Origin: Onthophagus taurus
Lineage: Eukaryota; Arthropoda; Insecta; Coleoptera; Scarabaeidae
Assembly (NCBI RefSeq): GCF_036711975.1
Contig: NC_091971.1
Span: 11,601,501-11,665,500 of the forward strand
Direction: 5' to 3'
Length of the DNA stretch: 64,000 bases
Part shown: piece after piece, positions 32,429 through 44,867 of the stretch
Numbering within the stretch: position 1 is the first letter of the stretch
Layout: each line of letters begins with the position of its first letter
The notes under the pieces: model-generated
Told to the model about the DNA's origin: nothing
The model's database searches: none
The model's input: the letters and a program-made list of their open reading frames with translations, nothing else
Translations under genes and position numbers: made by a program

Positions 32429-32937
32429 GATTTATTTTAAAAAATACGATTTTTATTTAATATTTTTTTGATTAAGTTATTAACAGATTCGATTCAACCA
32501 AAACTAAAGACACGTCAATTGTCATGTAACACGCATGCGCGATTTTTTTCTAACTTCACCGTGGTGAAAATAAGAACTAAAATTATAATATTTATTTTTG
32601 AGATTAAATAATTATTATCTTAAAAAGAGATAAAAATAGTTTTTCACCATAATTTAATTTAAAATTATATTTTTATTGAGATATAATTTTCTTCATTTAT
32701 GTTGGTACCGTGGTGATGTCAATAAATTTAAAATGTCATAATTGTCAAAAATTATTACTTTTTTATTTATTGATTTATAAACCTTATAATCGAAAAGCTT
32801 TATTATTTATATTGATTTTGCTTGTAAAACTGGTTTAAAACGACGAAAATATATGTTCATATAACGTCAAATGTCATTAGTGATGTTAATTTAAAAATTT
32901 TGTGAAGACAAGGAATAAGTTTAAAAGTGTCAAGAAA
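32429..32937. promoter_or_regulatory. Divergent promoter, SPCS2 / F-box gene, with NRF1-type site
   Basis: 509 bp between start codons. CGCATGCGCG at 32532-32541 fits the palindromic NRF1/ewg site (GCGCATGCGC core) common in TATA-less housekeeping promoters. It is about 100 bp upstream of the SPCS2 ATG. The rest is AT-rich without clear elements. Confidence 0.6.
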
Positions 32938-34404
32938 ATGAATAAAAATTCGTCGTCGCGAATGCCCTCGGCTATGTCAGTATTAAGAAACCCATTAAAA
33001 TCAACCTCACCATCGTCTAATTATAATATAACTTCAACTTGGTATCATAACCTCCCCATTCCTATTTTGGTTAAAATTTTTCGGTACTTTACCCAATTGG
33101 AATTAAAAAGTTTAATGCTGGTATAAAAAAATACGTTGTAATTACAAGTAATATACCTAAAATTTTTGTTTGAGGTTTGTATACAATGGAAATATGCGGC
33201 TCAACATCCCGATCTATGGAAATCGTTAACAATCCGTGGTAATGACGTTCCGATTAATTTTATTTGCAAGAAGATTCGCAGTTGGACGAAATTAGAGTCG
33301 GTTCGTGCTGACGACATATTGGAACCGGCAACCGTCATTAGGCAGGTCTGTAGGTGCATACCGGGCATCAAACACCTGGCAATAAGGCACTGCACTCCAG
33401 GTACGGTGCCGGAGTCCGCGATCCGTTTCGTCATAAAGTCGTGCCCTCGACTGGAGTCGTTGGACTTGAGTGGAACTCAAATCAAAGGGACCACTTTTTA
33501 CAAAGAATTATCATCCCTTACACACCTAAAGTTGGTAAAAATCAAAATTTCAAATTAATTAACTAACAAAAATCAATTTTTCTTTTTAGAAAATTAAATT
33601 TGAGCGATAATCCGCATTTAGGCGCAAAAGATTTAATCACGGCAGTTTTAAATTGCCGAAAATTAAACGATTTAAGAGTTTCAAAATACGTATGTAAAAG
33701 TGAAGTTTTAAAAGATGATGATGCGGTTTTAATATTTTTAAGTACTTGTGACAGATTGATTTCTTTAGCTTTTGATTGCGCAACTTTTTCAGTTTCAACT
33801 TTCGGAGTATATTGAGTTGCCCAACTTAATTTTTATTTTTTTTTATAAAATCATTGTTTTCTAGGTAGTTTTTAATTGTAGAAAATTAGAAAGGCTAGCT
33901 CTTTTTAGCGCAACGAAATTAGTTGGGGAACAATTCGCTTCGATATGGCAACAATTCCCCCGATTAAAAGTATTAAAAATAACCAACGCGTATCAAATCA
34001 ACGACATTCACGTTATGGAACTATTCGAAGACGGGGAACGCGTCATGAAAAAATTAACCGTATTGGATTTATCTGGTTGTTGGAAAATCACCGAAGGAAG
34101 TTTGGATATTATAGCGAACGTTGCGCGAAATTTAGAAAAGTTAAGTTTAAAAAGTTGCAAAAGCATAACCAGCTTGGAATCGGTTTCGAAATATTTATTA
34201 CAATTAAAAATGCTCAATATGGCATTTATGAAAAGTTTACGTTTAATAACCGCATTTCCACTTCCTCGAAAACTAAAAAAACTTTATATCGATGAAAATG
34301 ATGAAATTTTGGGATGGTTAAAGTCGCTGGAAGATAATCATTCGTTTGAGGTTAAAATATGCCTTTCGGAGTACAATAAAAACATTAAAGATGCTGAACT
34401 ATAA
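32938..34404 (+). CDS. F-box / leucine-rich-repeat protein
   Basis: Probable substrate receptor of an SCF ubiquitin ligase. Exons 32938-33120, 33175-33530, 33590-33806 and 33865-34404 (431 aa). The F-box is at about residues 36-80: WYHNLPIPILVKIFRYFTQL, then LKSLMLVCIQWKYAAQHPDLW. LRRs follow: CPRLESLDLSGTQIKG, LTHLKKLNLSDNPHL, MKKLTVLDLSGCWKITEGSL, LEKLSLKSCKSITSL. The second intron uses an uncommon donor (GTTGGT at 33531), chosen because only it restores LRR spacing in frame. AATAAA at 34404-34409 overlaps the stop codon by one base, so the 3' UTR is tiny. Exon 2 is much richer in G+C than the other exons. I cannot assign it to a named FBXL orthologue. Confidence 0.85.
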
Positions 34405-34709
34405 ATAAAGTTGATTTAAAAAACTAAATCTTTGTAATATTACTTTTTACAAAGCAACAGAACAGGGGACTCCCTGTAAAATATATACATTTAGGGGAAT
34501 CCCGCTAATCTGTACGTATGTATTGACAGCAGTAAAGCTACTTGGTTCATGGAAGTACATAGTGCGAATCATTTTATCAGCAAAGCTTATACTATTGTGC
34601 GTTTATTTTTTGAATTGGTCAGTTTTCAACGTTTGTAGTTTTTATGGTATCTTTATAGTTTGCGTAAATTTTTTAATAATAATAATATATTTTATTGTCG
34701 TAATAAACC

Positions 34710-35125
34710 ATTACCTTCAGCAGAGGCAGCCTTGTCTTTCGTAAGGCTTGGTAGAAACGCTCTACGAACTGTAACGGGACTCGTCACGGGTCACTGTAAG
34801 GTAAACAAGCATCTTTATAACCTTAAGCTTGCTATTAGTCCTCTCTGCCGCCTCTGTAAAGAGAGCGAGGAGACGGTCCGACACATCTTGTGTGAATGCC
34901 CCACTCTGCAAGACCTCAGAATGAGAGACTTCGGAAAGGAATGGCCGACCACAGATGGCATCAGGAACACACCTCTGAGCTGTATCCTAGCCTTCGGAAA
35001 TTCCTTAGGCTGGTTGATGTAGCCGGAGACAGTGTAGAAGAATGTACAAGGGGCCCGTTGGGGCCTAGGTGCTGTGTGCGTAGCATACCCTCCGCTTTCC
35101 TACATACATACATACAAACCATTAC
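34710..35125 (+). mobile_element. Non-LTR retrotransposon 3' end (zinc-knuckle-like C-terminus)
   Basis: Encodes ALRTVTGLVTGHCKVNKHLY, then SPLCRLCKESEETVRHILCE, the C-terminal region seen after RNase H in many insect non-LTR elements (Cys-X2-Cys ... His-X4-Cys). It ends in a TACATACATACATAC microtail at about 35098-35115. 5' truncated; sits about 300 bp downstream of the F-box gene. Confidence 0.7.
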
Positions 35126-35199
35126 TACAAAACGTTATTGAATACATAAGAAGTAGAATGAAATATTAATAATACAAATATACATTTCATGGCAATTAC

Positions 35200-36485
35200 A
35201 CACTACACATTACGCATTAAAATTGTGAGACTGAACTGTCGTGAGATATTCCTCGCACGAATAGAAAACGTTCTCCATCAAATATTCTTTTATTTTCCTC
35301 TTAAACCGTTCCCTAGACAGCGCAATCAGCTGCGGTGGTAGTTGGTTATAGAGTTTTGGACCCCAGTAATCCACATACTTTTGCGTTGATGCAATTCTGA
35401 GGTACGGTACCTGATATTGGTGTCGTGATCTTGTCAGATAGCTATGGAAATCAAGGAAGTTCAGAAAATCAGATGCCCCACCCCAGAAAAGAACACCATA
35501 CGACGCCACCGAGTGAAGAGATGCAAAGTATGACAACCTCGCTGCCTGGCGAGGGGTTACTTGTTTTAGTCTTCGTATTGTAAAGATAGCAGAAGTCCGC
35601 CTAGTCCTCAGATGCTTCAAGTGTACTTGCCACGTCATTCCGCTGTCTAGATGCATACCCAAAAATTTTAAAGTTGTAGATTCCCTCCCACGTCGAGTGG
35701 TCTCCAACACTATATGTTCTGTTTTTTCACTGTTTAGTTTGAGCAGATTTTTACTGAACCATTCTTGAGTGGACACTATAGCTTCTTGTGATTTATCCTT
35801 TGTAGTGTCCTTTAATACGATGGATGTATCATCAGCATATAAATATGTTTCTTCAATAATGTTGGAAGGCAGATGATAAACAGGAGAGGTCTAAGAACAG
35901 ACCCCTGAGGAACACCATGTTTGATTTTTACACTAGACGATCTATTACCATTATACTCAACATATTGTTGTCTGTCCATCAAATAAGATCTTATTAAATT
36001 TAGTTATAGACCTCTAATACCATAAAACTGAAGTTTACTCAGGAGAATGGAGTGGCTGATGGTATCGAATGCCTTACTGAGGTCCAGCAGGTCGATCTGA
36101 ACCACATTTTGCTCATCGTGTGCTTTCGTTATAAAGGCAATTACTTCAGAAACAGCCGTCATTACCGATTTGCCTAATTGGTACCCGTGGGGACTGGTCG
36201 CAAAATATTTATTGGTCTTAAAGTATTCCACCAACCATCTTGCTATTAATCTTTCAAATATCTTGGAGATAACGGGCAAAATTGATATAGGTCTATAATT
36301 GTTATAGTCCTTTTTATCACCCTTCTTATATAATGGCAGGACTCTCGCTGTCTTGAACTCTGAAGGAAAAATTCCATCGCTGACACATTTATTGAACATA
36401 ATATTAAGATTGACCGCATACTGTTCTATTACTGACTTTATTATATTGTTTGTTAAGCCATATGTGTCTAAGGTTCTATAGTGCA
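35200..36485 (-). mobile_element. jockey-like non-LTR reverse transcriptase remnant
   Basis: On the minus strand the upstream part (36480-36004) has RT blocks LPLYKKGDKKDYNNYRPISI, FERLIARWLVEYFK, HGYQLGKSVMTAV and QIDLLDLSKAFDTISHSILL. After a frame break, 35776-35210 encodes WFSKNLLKLNSEKTEHIVL, TLKFLGMHLDSGMTW and YNQLPPQLIALSRERFKRKI, the post-RT thumb region of jockey-type elements. The YADD-bearing middle is damaged around 35830-35950. Inactive. Confidence 0.85.
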
Positions 36486-36489
36486 AAGG

Positions 36490-36930
36490 ATTTGAAGAAC
36501 AAAAAGAATGCCAGCAAAAACCTTCATAGCTAAAGCTCACAAATCAGCTAGTGGTCATAAAGTAGTGAAAAGTTCTTTTCTGTTGCAATGCAAAAACTTT
36601 CCCGTCTATTGGATGGCTGCCACAGCTTTCAATGAACAAGGGATTACCGTTGTATTAATTGATAATGCTCCAGCTCATCCTCCAGATTTACAACACGAAA
36701 ATGTAAAGGTTGTCTTTTTACCGAAGAATACAACTTCTTTATTATAGCCATTAGATTAAGGGATCATTTAAACTTACAAGTTTATAGTTTAAGAACTGAA
36801 TGAAGATGATTTAATGAACATGGTTCATAAAACAAACCAACATGATGAAGACAATGATTCGAATGAAGAGCAATTTGAACCAGTTGCGTGCACAGCAAGA
36901 ATCATTAGCTTAGGACTTGAATTGTGAAGA
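36490..36930 (+). mobile_element. pogo/Tigger-like DDE transposase remnant
   Basis: Encodes MPAKTFIAKAHKSASGHKV, an internally deleted join, then VVLIDNAPAHPPDL and VKVVFLPKNTTSLL. LIDNAPAHP carries the second catalytic Asp of the DDE fold. Downstream the expected Gln codons are TAG or TAA (about 36746-36770), as expected from C-to-T decay. The gap between the two blocks is much shorter than in intact pogo-like enzymes. Dead copy. Confidence 0.78.
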
Positions 36931-38889
36931 AAATTGGGCAACATTTCATACAATATGACACAAATCTGTAAAGATTTTGCAAAATTTCGTTAACCATTGA
37001 GCCAAAATCGCATCAAGAAAACTCAAGTTCATGAAAGTGATGACGTTTTTTTTTCGTTTAACACGATTTTACTTAACAAAATCCAAGATTTCAATTTACA
37101 CTGTTTTGTACAAAACCTATCTTCAATGTAAATGGGGAGATAAGTGTAATAGCCTCTTAATCAAAATGGAAATCGTTCAAAACTGTAAATTTAGTTTTTA
37201 ATTGATTTGGGTAATAGCAATAAATTGAAAACGGAACGAAATAGGGTGGTCGTTTTAATAGATCTCTTCTGGTGTGGGAAAATTAACGATGGTGTGGGAA
37301 ATATGTGAAATTCGATTTAAACCATCATGACACCATAAAATTGTCACCGTAGTCACCATCGTTCGCTTCCGCTTGACGGTTAATGAGATTTTAATAACAT
37401 TTAATAGCAACAAACTTGTCGCTACTGGAATTTATTATATTCAGGTTGAATTAAAATTTTAATTACGTTCTTTGAAAAATAAAAAATTAACGACAAAGAG
37501 GTTATGTTATAAATTATAACCTAAATACGTCAATGTCATATTTATGTCTAATTGACAAGTAGTGACTTAAACTTAAAGGAAGTAAAAAGTGTAAAAAATT
37601 TTTATTTTTAAACGAATACTTTTTAAGTTTAACGTACAGGTTTTTTCACCGTTGGTTTACCAAGCGCGACTAAGAAAAGGGGTGTTTTAGACGCGTGCAC
37701 CCGTCGCGGGTTCTTCTGAACGGAACCTCGAGGCCGTCGACTCGGTGAGGAACCAGCGCGCCGTGACTAGGCACGACGACGACGACGATTCGTTCATCTA
37801 ATTCCCGGTTTTCCGCTGCTGTTAGTCGCGGCGGTAGCATACGGTCGGCGGGACTTCGGGACTCCGCTCTTTTCAAACGGATTTAATTGTAAAACCCGGC
37901 TCCGGAAGAGAAAAGACGAAGAACCCGCGCTGCCGTTCAAATTGGTTGTACAGTTAAATCTGCATCTGTCGCCGTTTATTCCACTTCCATCAACCTTATA
38001 AAACATTCTTTCAATAGATCAATTCGAAAATAATTGGTATAAATAGATTAACGCTGTGGAATTTTTCATTAAAAACCTAACTTAGATATAGATATGAAAA
38101 TTTAAAGAAATCCAATTTTTTTTAACTTTACTTCTTTCTTTGGAAAGTTAAATAAGCAAAAGAAGTAGACTGAAAAGACGTTTTGGATGCTTGCGTAGAG
38201 TACCTAGAGTTACGTTGGTGATCTTCGCCGTGAAAATAAGTGCAATTGTTAGGCTTAATGAGGTGGCGAGGGGAGACACGGTCCGCTGGAGTTGCCCCGA
38301 GCGCTGCTCCTACCGTATCTGCCATCTTCGGCGAGCGCGATACGCACCACGTAGTCCCGCACCGGAAACGGCTCTCGCGCTGCTGGACGCGCAGCGACGA
38401 AAGGGGAACTGAAAGCCGGATGCTCTTCGGTCAACGATTTCGATGATACGTTCAGGAAGATACCCAAAATCTAAAAATAAAATAATCTAGAATTATCTAA
38501 AAGAACAAAGATGTCAATTTTAACCAATAAAAGAATTGTAACCTTATTTTCGATTTATGACTAAACCAAGTATTATTAGGCCATGTTTTTAATGTTATGA
38601 TTACTAACACTACGTTTTTTGCCAATGAACACATAATTTTTGCTGTTGAAGATTGTGAAATTTTCGGAAATAATTAGTGCATTGCAACGTGCTTTAACAT
38701 AACTAACACTAGCTAACATTACCTACTTGCTACCATCACCTAGATGTATAAATTGAAATAGATAGAAAAAATAGTACAAAATATTTCTTTTTGGAGCACC
38801 TGCAGAAGATGCTTCATCTCTGCAATCATACCGAAGCTGCAATAAAATGCATGAAGTGATGTCCAATTTATTCTGTTTTAATTCCACTT
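36931..38889. other. Spacer with two GC-rich islands
   Basis: 37640-38010 and 38170-38470 are markedly rich in G+C and CpG, unlike the surrounding 70% A+T. The second contains CTACCGTATCTGCCATCTTC and reads through several short overlapping frames, none recognisable. They could be untranslated first exons or CpG-type promoters of an unplaced gene, or foreign or repeat DNA. The remaining sequence shows no gene. Confidence 0.5.
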
Positions 38890-40330
38890 TCCATGTTGTC
38901 ATTGCACATCTGTTATCAAATGAATTTTCCTCCGGAATTGCAGAATAACAAGAAAATATTGGATATATTGCACACTATGGCAACAGATGTGAACTTACCT
39001 GAACACAGGGAAATTTACAAGCGATACAAATTAGAATACAAGCAAGCAATTCAACAACAAAAAGCTACAACTCTTTCCAACTATACACAAAATAGCGACA
39101 ATCGTTCTAAGGCCATTTGGACGGTAATTAAAAACGAATTCTACCAAAAGAAATTAGACACCAGTTGTGACTATGACGGTCCAACTCCGGATGACTTTAA
39201 TAATTATTTTTGTGAGATTGGCAACCAGATGCACTCTGAACCTGGACCTGTGCTCTGTCCGGAAGTCTTCGTGAAGAGAAGCATGTCGTTTGCGAGTTCT
39301 ATTTTCCTCACACCAGTAGATTTGATAGAGGTCGGAAATGTCATACAGAACCTAAAATCAAAAAATACATTAGACTTGTATGGAATTTCATCAGTTTTAT
39401 TAAAGAGTATACAAGACGAAATAGCAAAACCGTTAACAGATGCCATCAATCTAGATGGAATTTATCCAGAAGAATTTAAAGTTACGCTAATTACAGGCCC
39501 ATCGCAATACAATCAACACTATCCAAGGTCTTTGAACGAGTCATAAAGAAACGACTGATTGACTTTCTTGAAAATCTGTTACGGGTCCTTTGGAACTGAT
39601 AGCAAATGCTTTCAACAAAAAGGAAGAAGCACTACTCAAATGCTGCGATTTGACAAAGGCTTTTGATTGCGTCGACCACCAGATTTTGCTCGCTAAACTA
39701 GAGTACTACTTCACTTTCACTCTTTAAGACATATCTCCAGGATAGAATACAAATGGTTTACTAGAAAGGAAGATTCTCGGCAAAAAGATAGATAGGGCAG
39801 GAAGTGCCACAGGGATCTGTTCTTGGCCCAGTTTTGTTCCTGATCTATATCAATGACTTACCACAAAATTTAACGGATGATTTGATTCGCTGATGATACT
39901 TCGCTGTTGGTGACATCTATAGATAGACAGGAACTCATCGGAAGGTCCGAAGAAGTCGAGCTGGAAGCGAAAGAGTGGTTCGCCAGCAATAAGCTAAGAC
40001 TGAATGAGAAAAAGACGCAATCACTCATACTCACCAATAGAGAGCCAGATACGGGACATACGATTAAATTCCTTGGTCTCAACTTAGATTCCCACCTGAA
40101 ATGGAATTCACATATAGAATACGTTACAAAAAGTTAGCCACAGCAACCTACCTCATCAGAAGAATAAGGATTATCTCAACGCATGAAGCTGCTAGAACCG
40201 CCTACTTCAGCTACTTTAATTCCATACTTCAATATGGCATCGATGTGTGGGGATCATCGTCTCAAACTTCCAAGCTCTTAATCTAGCACAAGGAAGCCCT
40301 TAGAGCTTTGGCGTGTGCAGGACTGCGAGA
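38890..40330 (+). mobile_element. Second non-LTR (jockey-type) remnant
   Basis: Plus-strand pieces in different frames: pre-RT region (YKRYKLEYKQAIQQQKATTL, then WTVIKNEF), RT start (VIQNLKSKNTLDLYGISSVL, LLKSIQDEIAKPLTDAINL), VPQGSVLGPVLFLIYINDLP near 39805, then WFASNKLRLNEKKTQSLILT and IKFLGLNLDSHLKWNSHIEY to about 40286. Frame breaks near 39545, 39890 and 40135. Distinct in sequence from the minus-strand element at 35200-36485. Confidence 0.83.
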
Positions 40331-41235
40331 TAGCTGCAGAAGCATATTTAAAGCTATGCAAATATTAACTGTCGCTAGCGTCTACATACGGCTCTTTGCA
40401 AGGTATTTGGCCAACTGGTATGTTGGGGAGTTGATGGCACAAAGTTCAAAGCCCAGCAAGACCTTTGAACTGCTGCATAGTCTTCCTTCCGCTGGTCCCA
40501 ATCTGCTGGCCTCCATGTATATCCGTGGTTTACTTATCTGTCCCATTCGTCTTACGTGGCCAAACAATCCTCAATCATCCTTTCGACCAGCTGCATTTGA
40601 GTTCTTCTCGAATACTGCTGTTTCGCACTCTATCCCGTCGTGTCTTTCATGCAACCCTCCGGAGGCATTCTATAATATCAACTGATGTCCTTCCTCTTTG
40701 CGGTCTAGCTTTCACCACCATAAGTAAGTATAGGGTTTATAAACTCTTGTCTTGGCCTTCCGGCTTATTTCATCTTTTCTAAACACACACCGACTCAGGG
40801 CATACGCCTTAGTAGCCTTGAGCACTCTGTTCCCGACCTCTTCAGTAAGGCAAACTTGCCCATCTGATGGATTGTCATGCCCAGATATTGATAGCTGCCG
40901 ACTTGGGTGAGAAGTTGACCAACACATTCGATGTGAATGTTATCTACCTGTTCCTATATCCTAGTCACAATCATAACTTGAGTCTTCACCTTGTTCAACA
41001 TCAGGCCCTTGCTTCTTTAGTTGCAATTTCTTCTCCAAGTGTGCGATGAGGACTACATTATCTGCATATTTCAGAGCCTGGTACATAACCGATCTGAGGT
41101 TGAGCATGCCGACCACCGAAGTTTCTGCTCTTTTCTTGCATGTTTTCATCACTTCATCCATAAAATCTACAAATAGCAATGAGGATAAACTGTCTCCTTG
41201 TCTAACACCTTTTTCCATGGCGAACATGAACCTTA
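40330..41235 (-). mobile_element. RTE-like non-LTR remnant
   Basis: Minus strand: 41227-40961 has GVRQGDSLSSLLFVDFMDEV and ALKYADNVVLIAHLEKKLQL (catalytic YADD changed to YADN), and 40567-40382 has MFGHVRRMGQISKPRIYMEA, the RT C-terminal motif WFGHV.RM. Truncated and frameshifted. Confidence 0.75.
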
Positions 41236-44200
41236 TTACTGGTAAATAATGACTTCTAAAGGTTTGATATTATGTTGATGGGCTATACTCTTCACAGAAA
41301 TTTGTGAATTTACGTGGATCCAGTTTATCATCACTTTCTTGATGTTTTCAAATATAATGTTTCTTCGTTCCTATCTTTAATTTAACAAATCGTTTACAAT
41401 TTTAAGTGGATTACCAACCTAGCTAGTTTCTTCCAATCTCCACCATCCTTCGATTCATTCTATATTTCGAGCCTAACGTCATCAAAAATTGTTTATATTT
41501 ACCTCGTCGTCTGTTAGTTTTATTGGGATCCATTCTTAGCAACCTGTAAACATAAAAGATACTTCAGATCCAAGAATGACTCATTTTGACGTTTAATAGC
41601 AAACAAACAAAGGAAATTAAACTCACGTTTCTTAAATTTGAAGTTTATTGAATATCTTCAATAAAGCTCTGCATTATATGTTGTTGCACTGTAGTTCCAA
41701 AATGTGTTGCATTAAAAAATCCAAAATGTCAAAGTGTTACTCATATCAGAAATACTGTCAAAAATTGTCAAATCTGAAAATTTTGTTTCTAGACTTTTGT
41801 TCTGCTCTGTAAATCTACATATGTATGTCTTTTTCTTATTGTTAGATATTGAAATGATTATTAAGATTGAATTGTAATTATTAATTATAAACAGGTAGAT
41901 GTCAAATTTGAAATTGATGAACTGAGGAAATGATAGTAGCGGTGAAGATGAAAATAAATGAAACCGGTACAAGAAGTCGAATGCACGAAGAGGAAGCTTC
42001 TAAAAGACATTTTCCGCTGTTCGTTCTAACCAGGCTAACCAACGTAATCGGCGAAAGCTTGCGCATATTTAGATCGAATTGAAGGAAAAGATATGAATCA
42101 TCATCACCACGGCGCAATGATTCCGTCGTCTCGGTCTCGATGACTTCAGTTACGAGAAATCGACCCCGTATTTCCGTTTACTTAATCACACTAATTACCA
42201 AGAAGAAAAACAATGCTTTTTTTTAAACTGGTATAAATGGAAAATTTAAGAAAATAATAATAAGAAAGGGTTTCGTTCATATTTGCAAGAATCGCATCAT
42301 TGCGAAAGAAAAGGGGGGATTACAACTATAGTCACTTCGTTCCGGTTCGTGCGCAGCCGGTAGATGGAGTACTGTTCCGATGACTAATAATCGGCCCCGT
42401 CGAAGCCACAGGTGCAATGTCCTCGCCCCGGTGTCGGCGGCGGTGTGTGCGCGCCGTTGCCGCCGCCGCCGGTTCCGCAGGTGAGTTTTAACGCGGAGGA
42501 AGGGGGCCCCGTTCTCTCGAACTACCTGTCGACCGCTCTCCGCAACTACAGTCGACAAACGACCGCCGAACCCTGCGAATGGCACTGGAAGAATTCACGG
42601 GGTACCATTTTCTAAACACCCGTGGACTTTGAGTGCCATCCTCAGGGGCGCAAAAAAAATTCGTCAAAGATTTTTTTAAAAGTGTTTAGTGTTCGAAAAA
42701 CAAAAACCAAGTGATCTTGAAACAGAAAAAAACGTTTTTTCTTCTTATCCTAACGGTAGTTTTCTTTAACTTTAGAGTAGGAAATCGGAATCCTGTTATT
42801 ATAAATGACTAATCCGAATTCCACGTGTTGAAAAAAATAATATCAGTATAAAATTGATTTAATTTTATCGGATTTCAAGAATTCTTTTTATACAAAGTGT
42901 GAGAATGTTGCAACTTTTGAATAACGGCGAACAAACGTCTTTTGGGTAATATAGAACAATGATGTAGGAAAGATAGAGAGGCGGCGGTGGCGATGAGGAG
43001 GACGCCGCGCGGTCGTTTTCTGAACCGTGAAAGAAAGCAACCTGGGAACGGATCTGATCGTCGGACAACGACGGGAAAAAACCGGGACTGGTTTCAATGT
43101 AAGACGAAACTACAGCCGTATCGCGTTTTAAACTCTCCCCCTTTTATCATCATTCTTCTGCATCCTTCATATGGTAATTATTAAAATACAATATCATCGT
43201 AATCATCTTTCAAAACAACGTTTTCAATTACTTGATTGTTTTGTTTTCTTTTACGAAACATTGTTTATATTATGTAGGTGAGCCGGTCAAAACAACAATA
43301 TCAGCTGCGATGCCGAAAAACTACGCCACGTATTTATATCCATACTTATATTCTATATACCAACATTATATGGTGTGTAACACGTTGTATGTATGTTATT
43401 ATGTAGTGTGACTGTTCGTGTTGACCTTGTTCGTTACAAAAAAAACTCGCCTACTTTTTTTTTTCTAAATTTTTTTATAAATAATTATTAACGCGGTTAC
43501 TTCTCCCCTACTTTACCTCTTCGTAATTGTCATCCTACCGAGAATCCACACGGTCAACGAACCGGGAACTAAAAACCGACCGCCATCTAAAACCATCATC
43601 ATCAGCAGCAACAGCACCACCAACAAATAACAACAGGTGCGAAACAAAAGGGACTTTCCATTGTTTTATAATTTTTTCTTCCTTCTTTTTTTTTACGTCA
43701 TCTTTTTTCATCCTTTCTAATCCATTATAAATCTTAAACCCCTTTAAATTTCTATCAATGTTTGTAACATATTTGTTTATTGTAATAATTTTTTTTATTT
43801 ATTCTCGGTGAAAAAGAGAAAGAAGGGTCTTCTATCTATTTAAGTTGCCTGGTGTTGATAGCTTCGAACCGTGACGGTGGCTCCCCCCTTGTCACGGACT
43901 ACCAATTCCGACTAGAAAATGTTGTGGAATGAGAGCGAAGCGTATAGGTGGCGTGATGATTCCCCGACACGGTTTTGTGATCGCATTTGTAACTAATTTC
44001 TTCTATTTTTTTTTAATTTAAAATGTTTATTTCAACATTTCATTCTAACATTAGTTTACATCTTTTTATGTTGGTCAACCTGCATCAAGAATATTTTTAA
44101 AATATATTTTAGGTTATAAAATTAATTTTTCCTGTATAATTGTATCAAAAAGAACTACTTTCAACTTTAATTTATAATTTTCTTCAATAACTTCATTATA

Positions 44201-44865
44201 TTTCAAGGCACCACATTAATGACATCTGTCAAATGTCAAAATATTATTACTTAAATAAAATTATTGCAAAAAAAATACAAAAGTGAGATTATAGTGTGGA
44301 AAATCCTGAATGAATCATTATTCTGTATAGATTGCAACATTTAAAAAGACATGACTACTTGTTTTATGTAATTAGATTGATTGTGGTTAAAATTACCAGT
44401 TTTAAATTGTTATAATCGCTTTTTCTATGTACTAATTTTTGTTAGATAAAATTTCAATAAAAAATCGTGATTTTTGAGCTATTTTGTTATATATCTCCTA
44501 ATCCACAGCATAATAGTTTTTTAACAACATTACAAGGTTACTGTTTTCAACTTTGTTGAAAATTACCGTTTTCAACTTTGTTGAAAATTACCGTTTTCCG
44601 GTACGGGGCCCCACTCTAATATAAATACATACATACGCGTATTTAAACATCTACACGCTTTAAAGATATTAAACAATAGGTGTATAATTTTTATGCGATT
44701 TATATGTTCTTTTCGTTCTTTCTTTCGCGCAATTTTATCACTACACATTAAAACATTTATACAATAAATTATAATTCTAATGTTATATGCTATATAATAA
44801 AGTTATTTTCCATGAAAATTCACAATTTCCTTTAAACTGTATCATTTTTCAAATAATTAATATAA
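41236..44865. other. Long spacer with GC-rich islands
   Basis: 41236-42250 shows no gene. 42270-42620 is GC-rich with CCGCAG|GTGAGT at 42480/42481, a perfect + strand splice donor, followed by an A-rich leader-like stretch (42640-42740). 42960-43120 is a further small GC-rich patch. 43130-44865 is AT-rich; a 25-bp unit (TTACCGTTTTCAACTTTGTT core) is tandemly repeated at 44538-44596. No protein frame is convincing. Confidence 0.45.
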
Positions 44866-44867
44866 CG

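Noticed and set aside
33120-33175. Stop codons between the F-box exons as evidence of a pseudogene
   Set aside because: All stops fall in short introns with usable borders; the joined frame is open and keeps LRR spacing.
42277-42615. Arg/Pro-rich frames on both strands of the GC-rich island
   Set aside because: CpG-rich sequence opens frames in all directions; none resembles a known protein or continues across splice sites.
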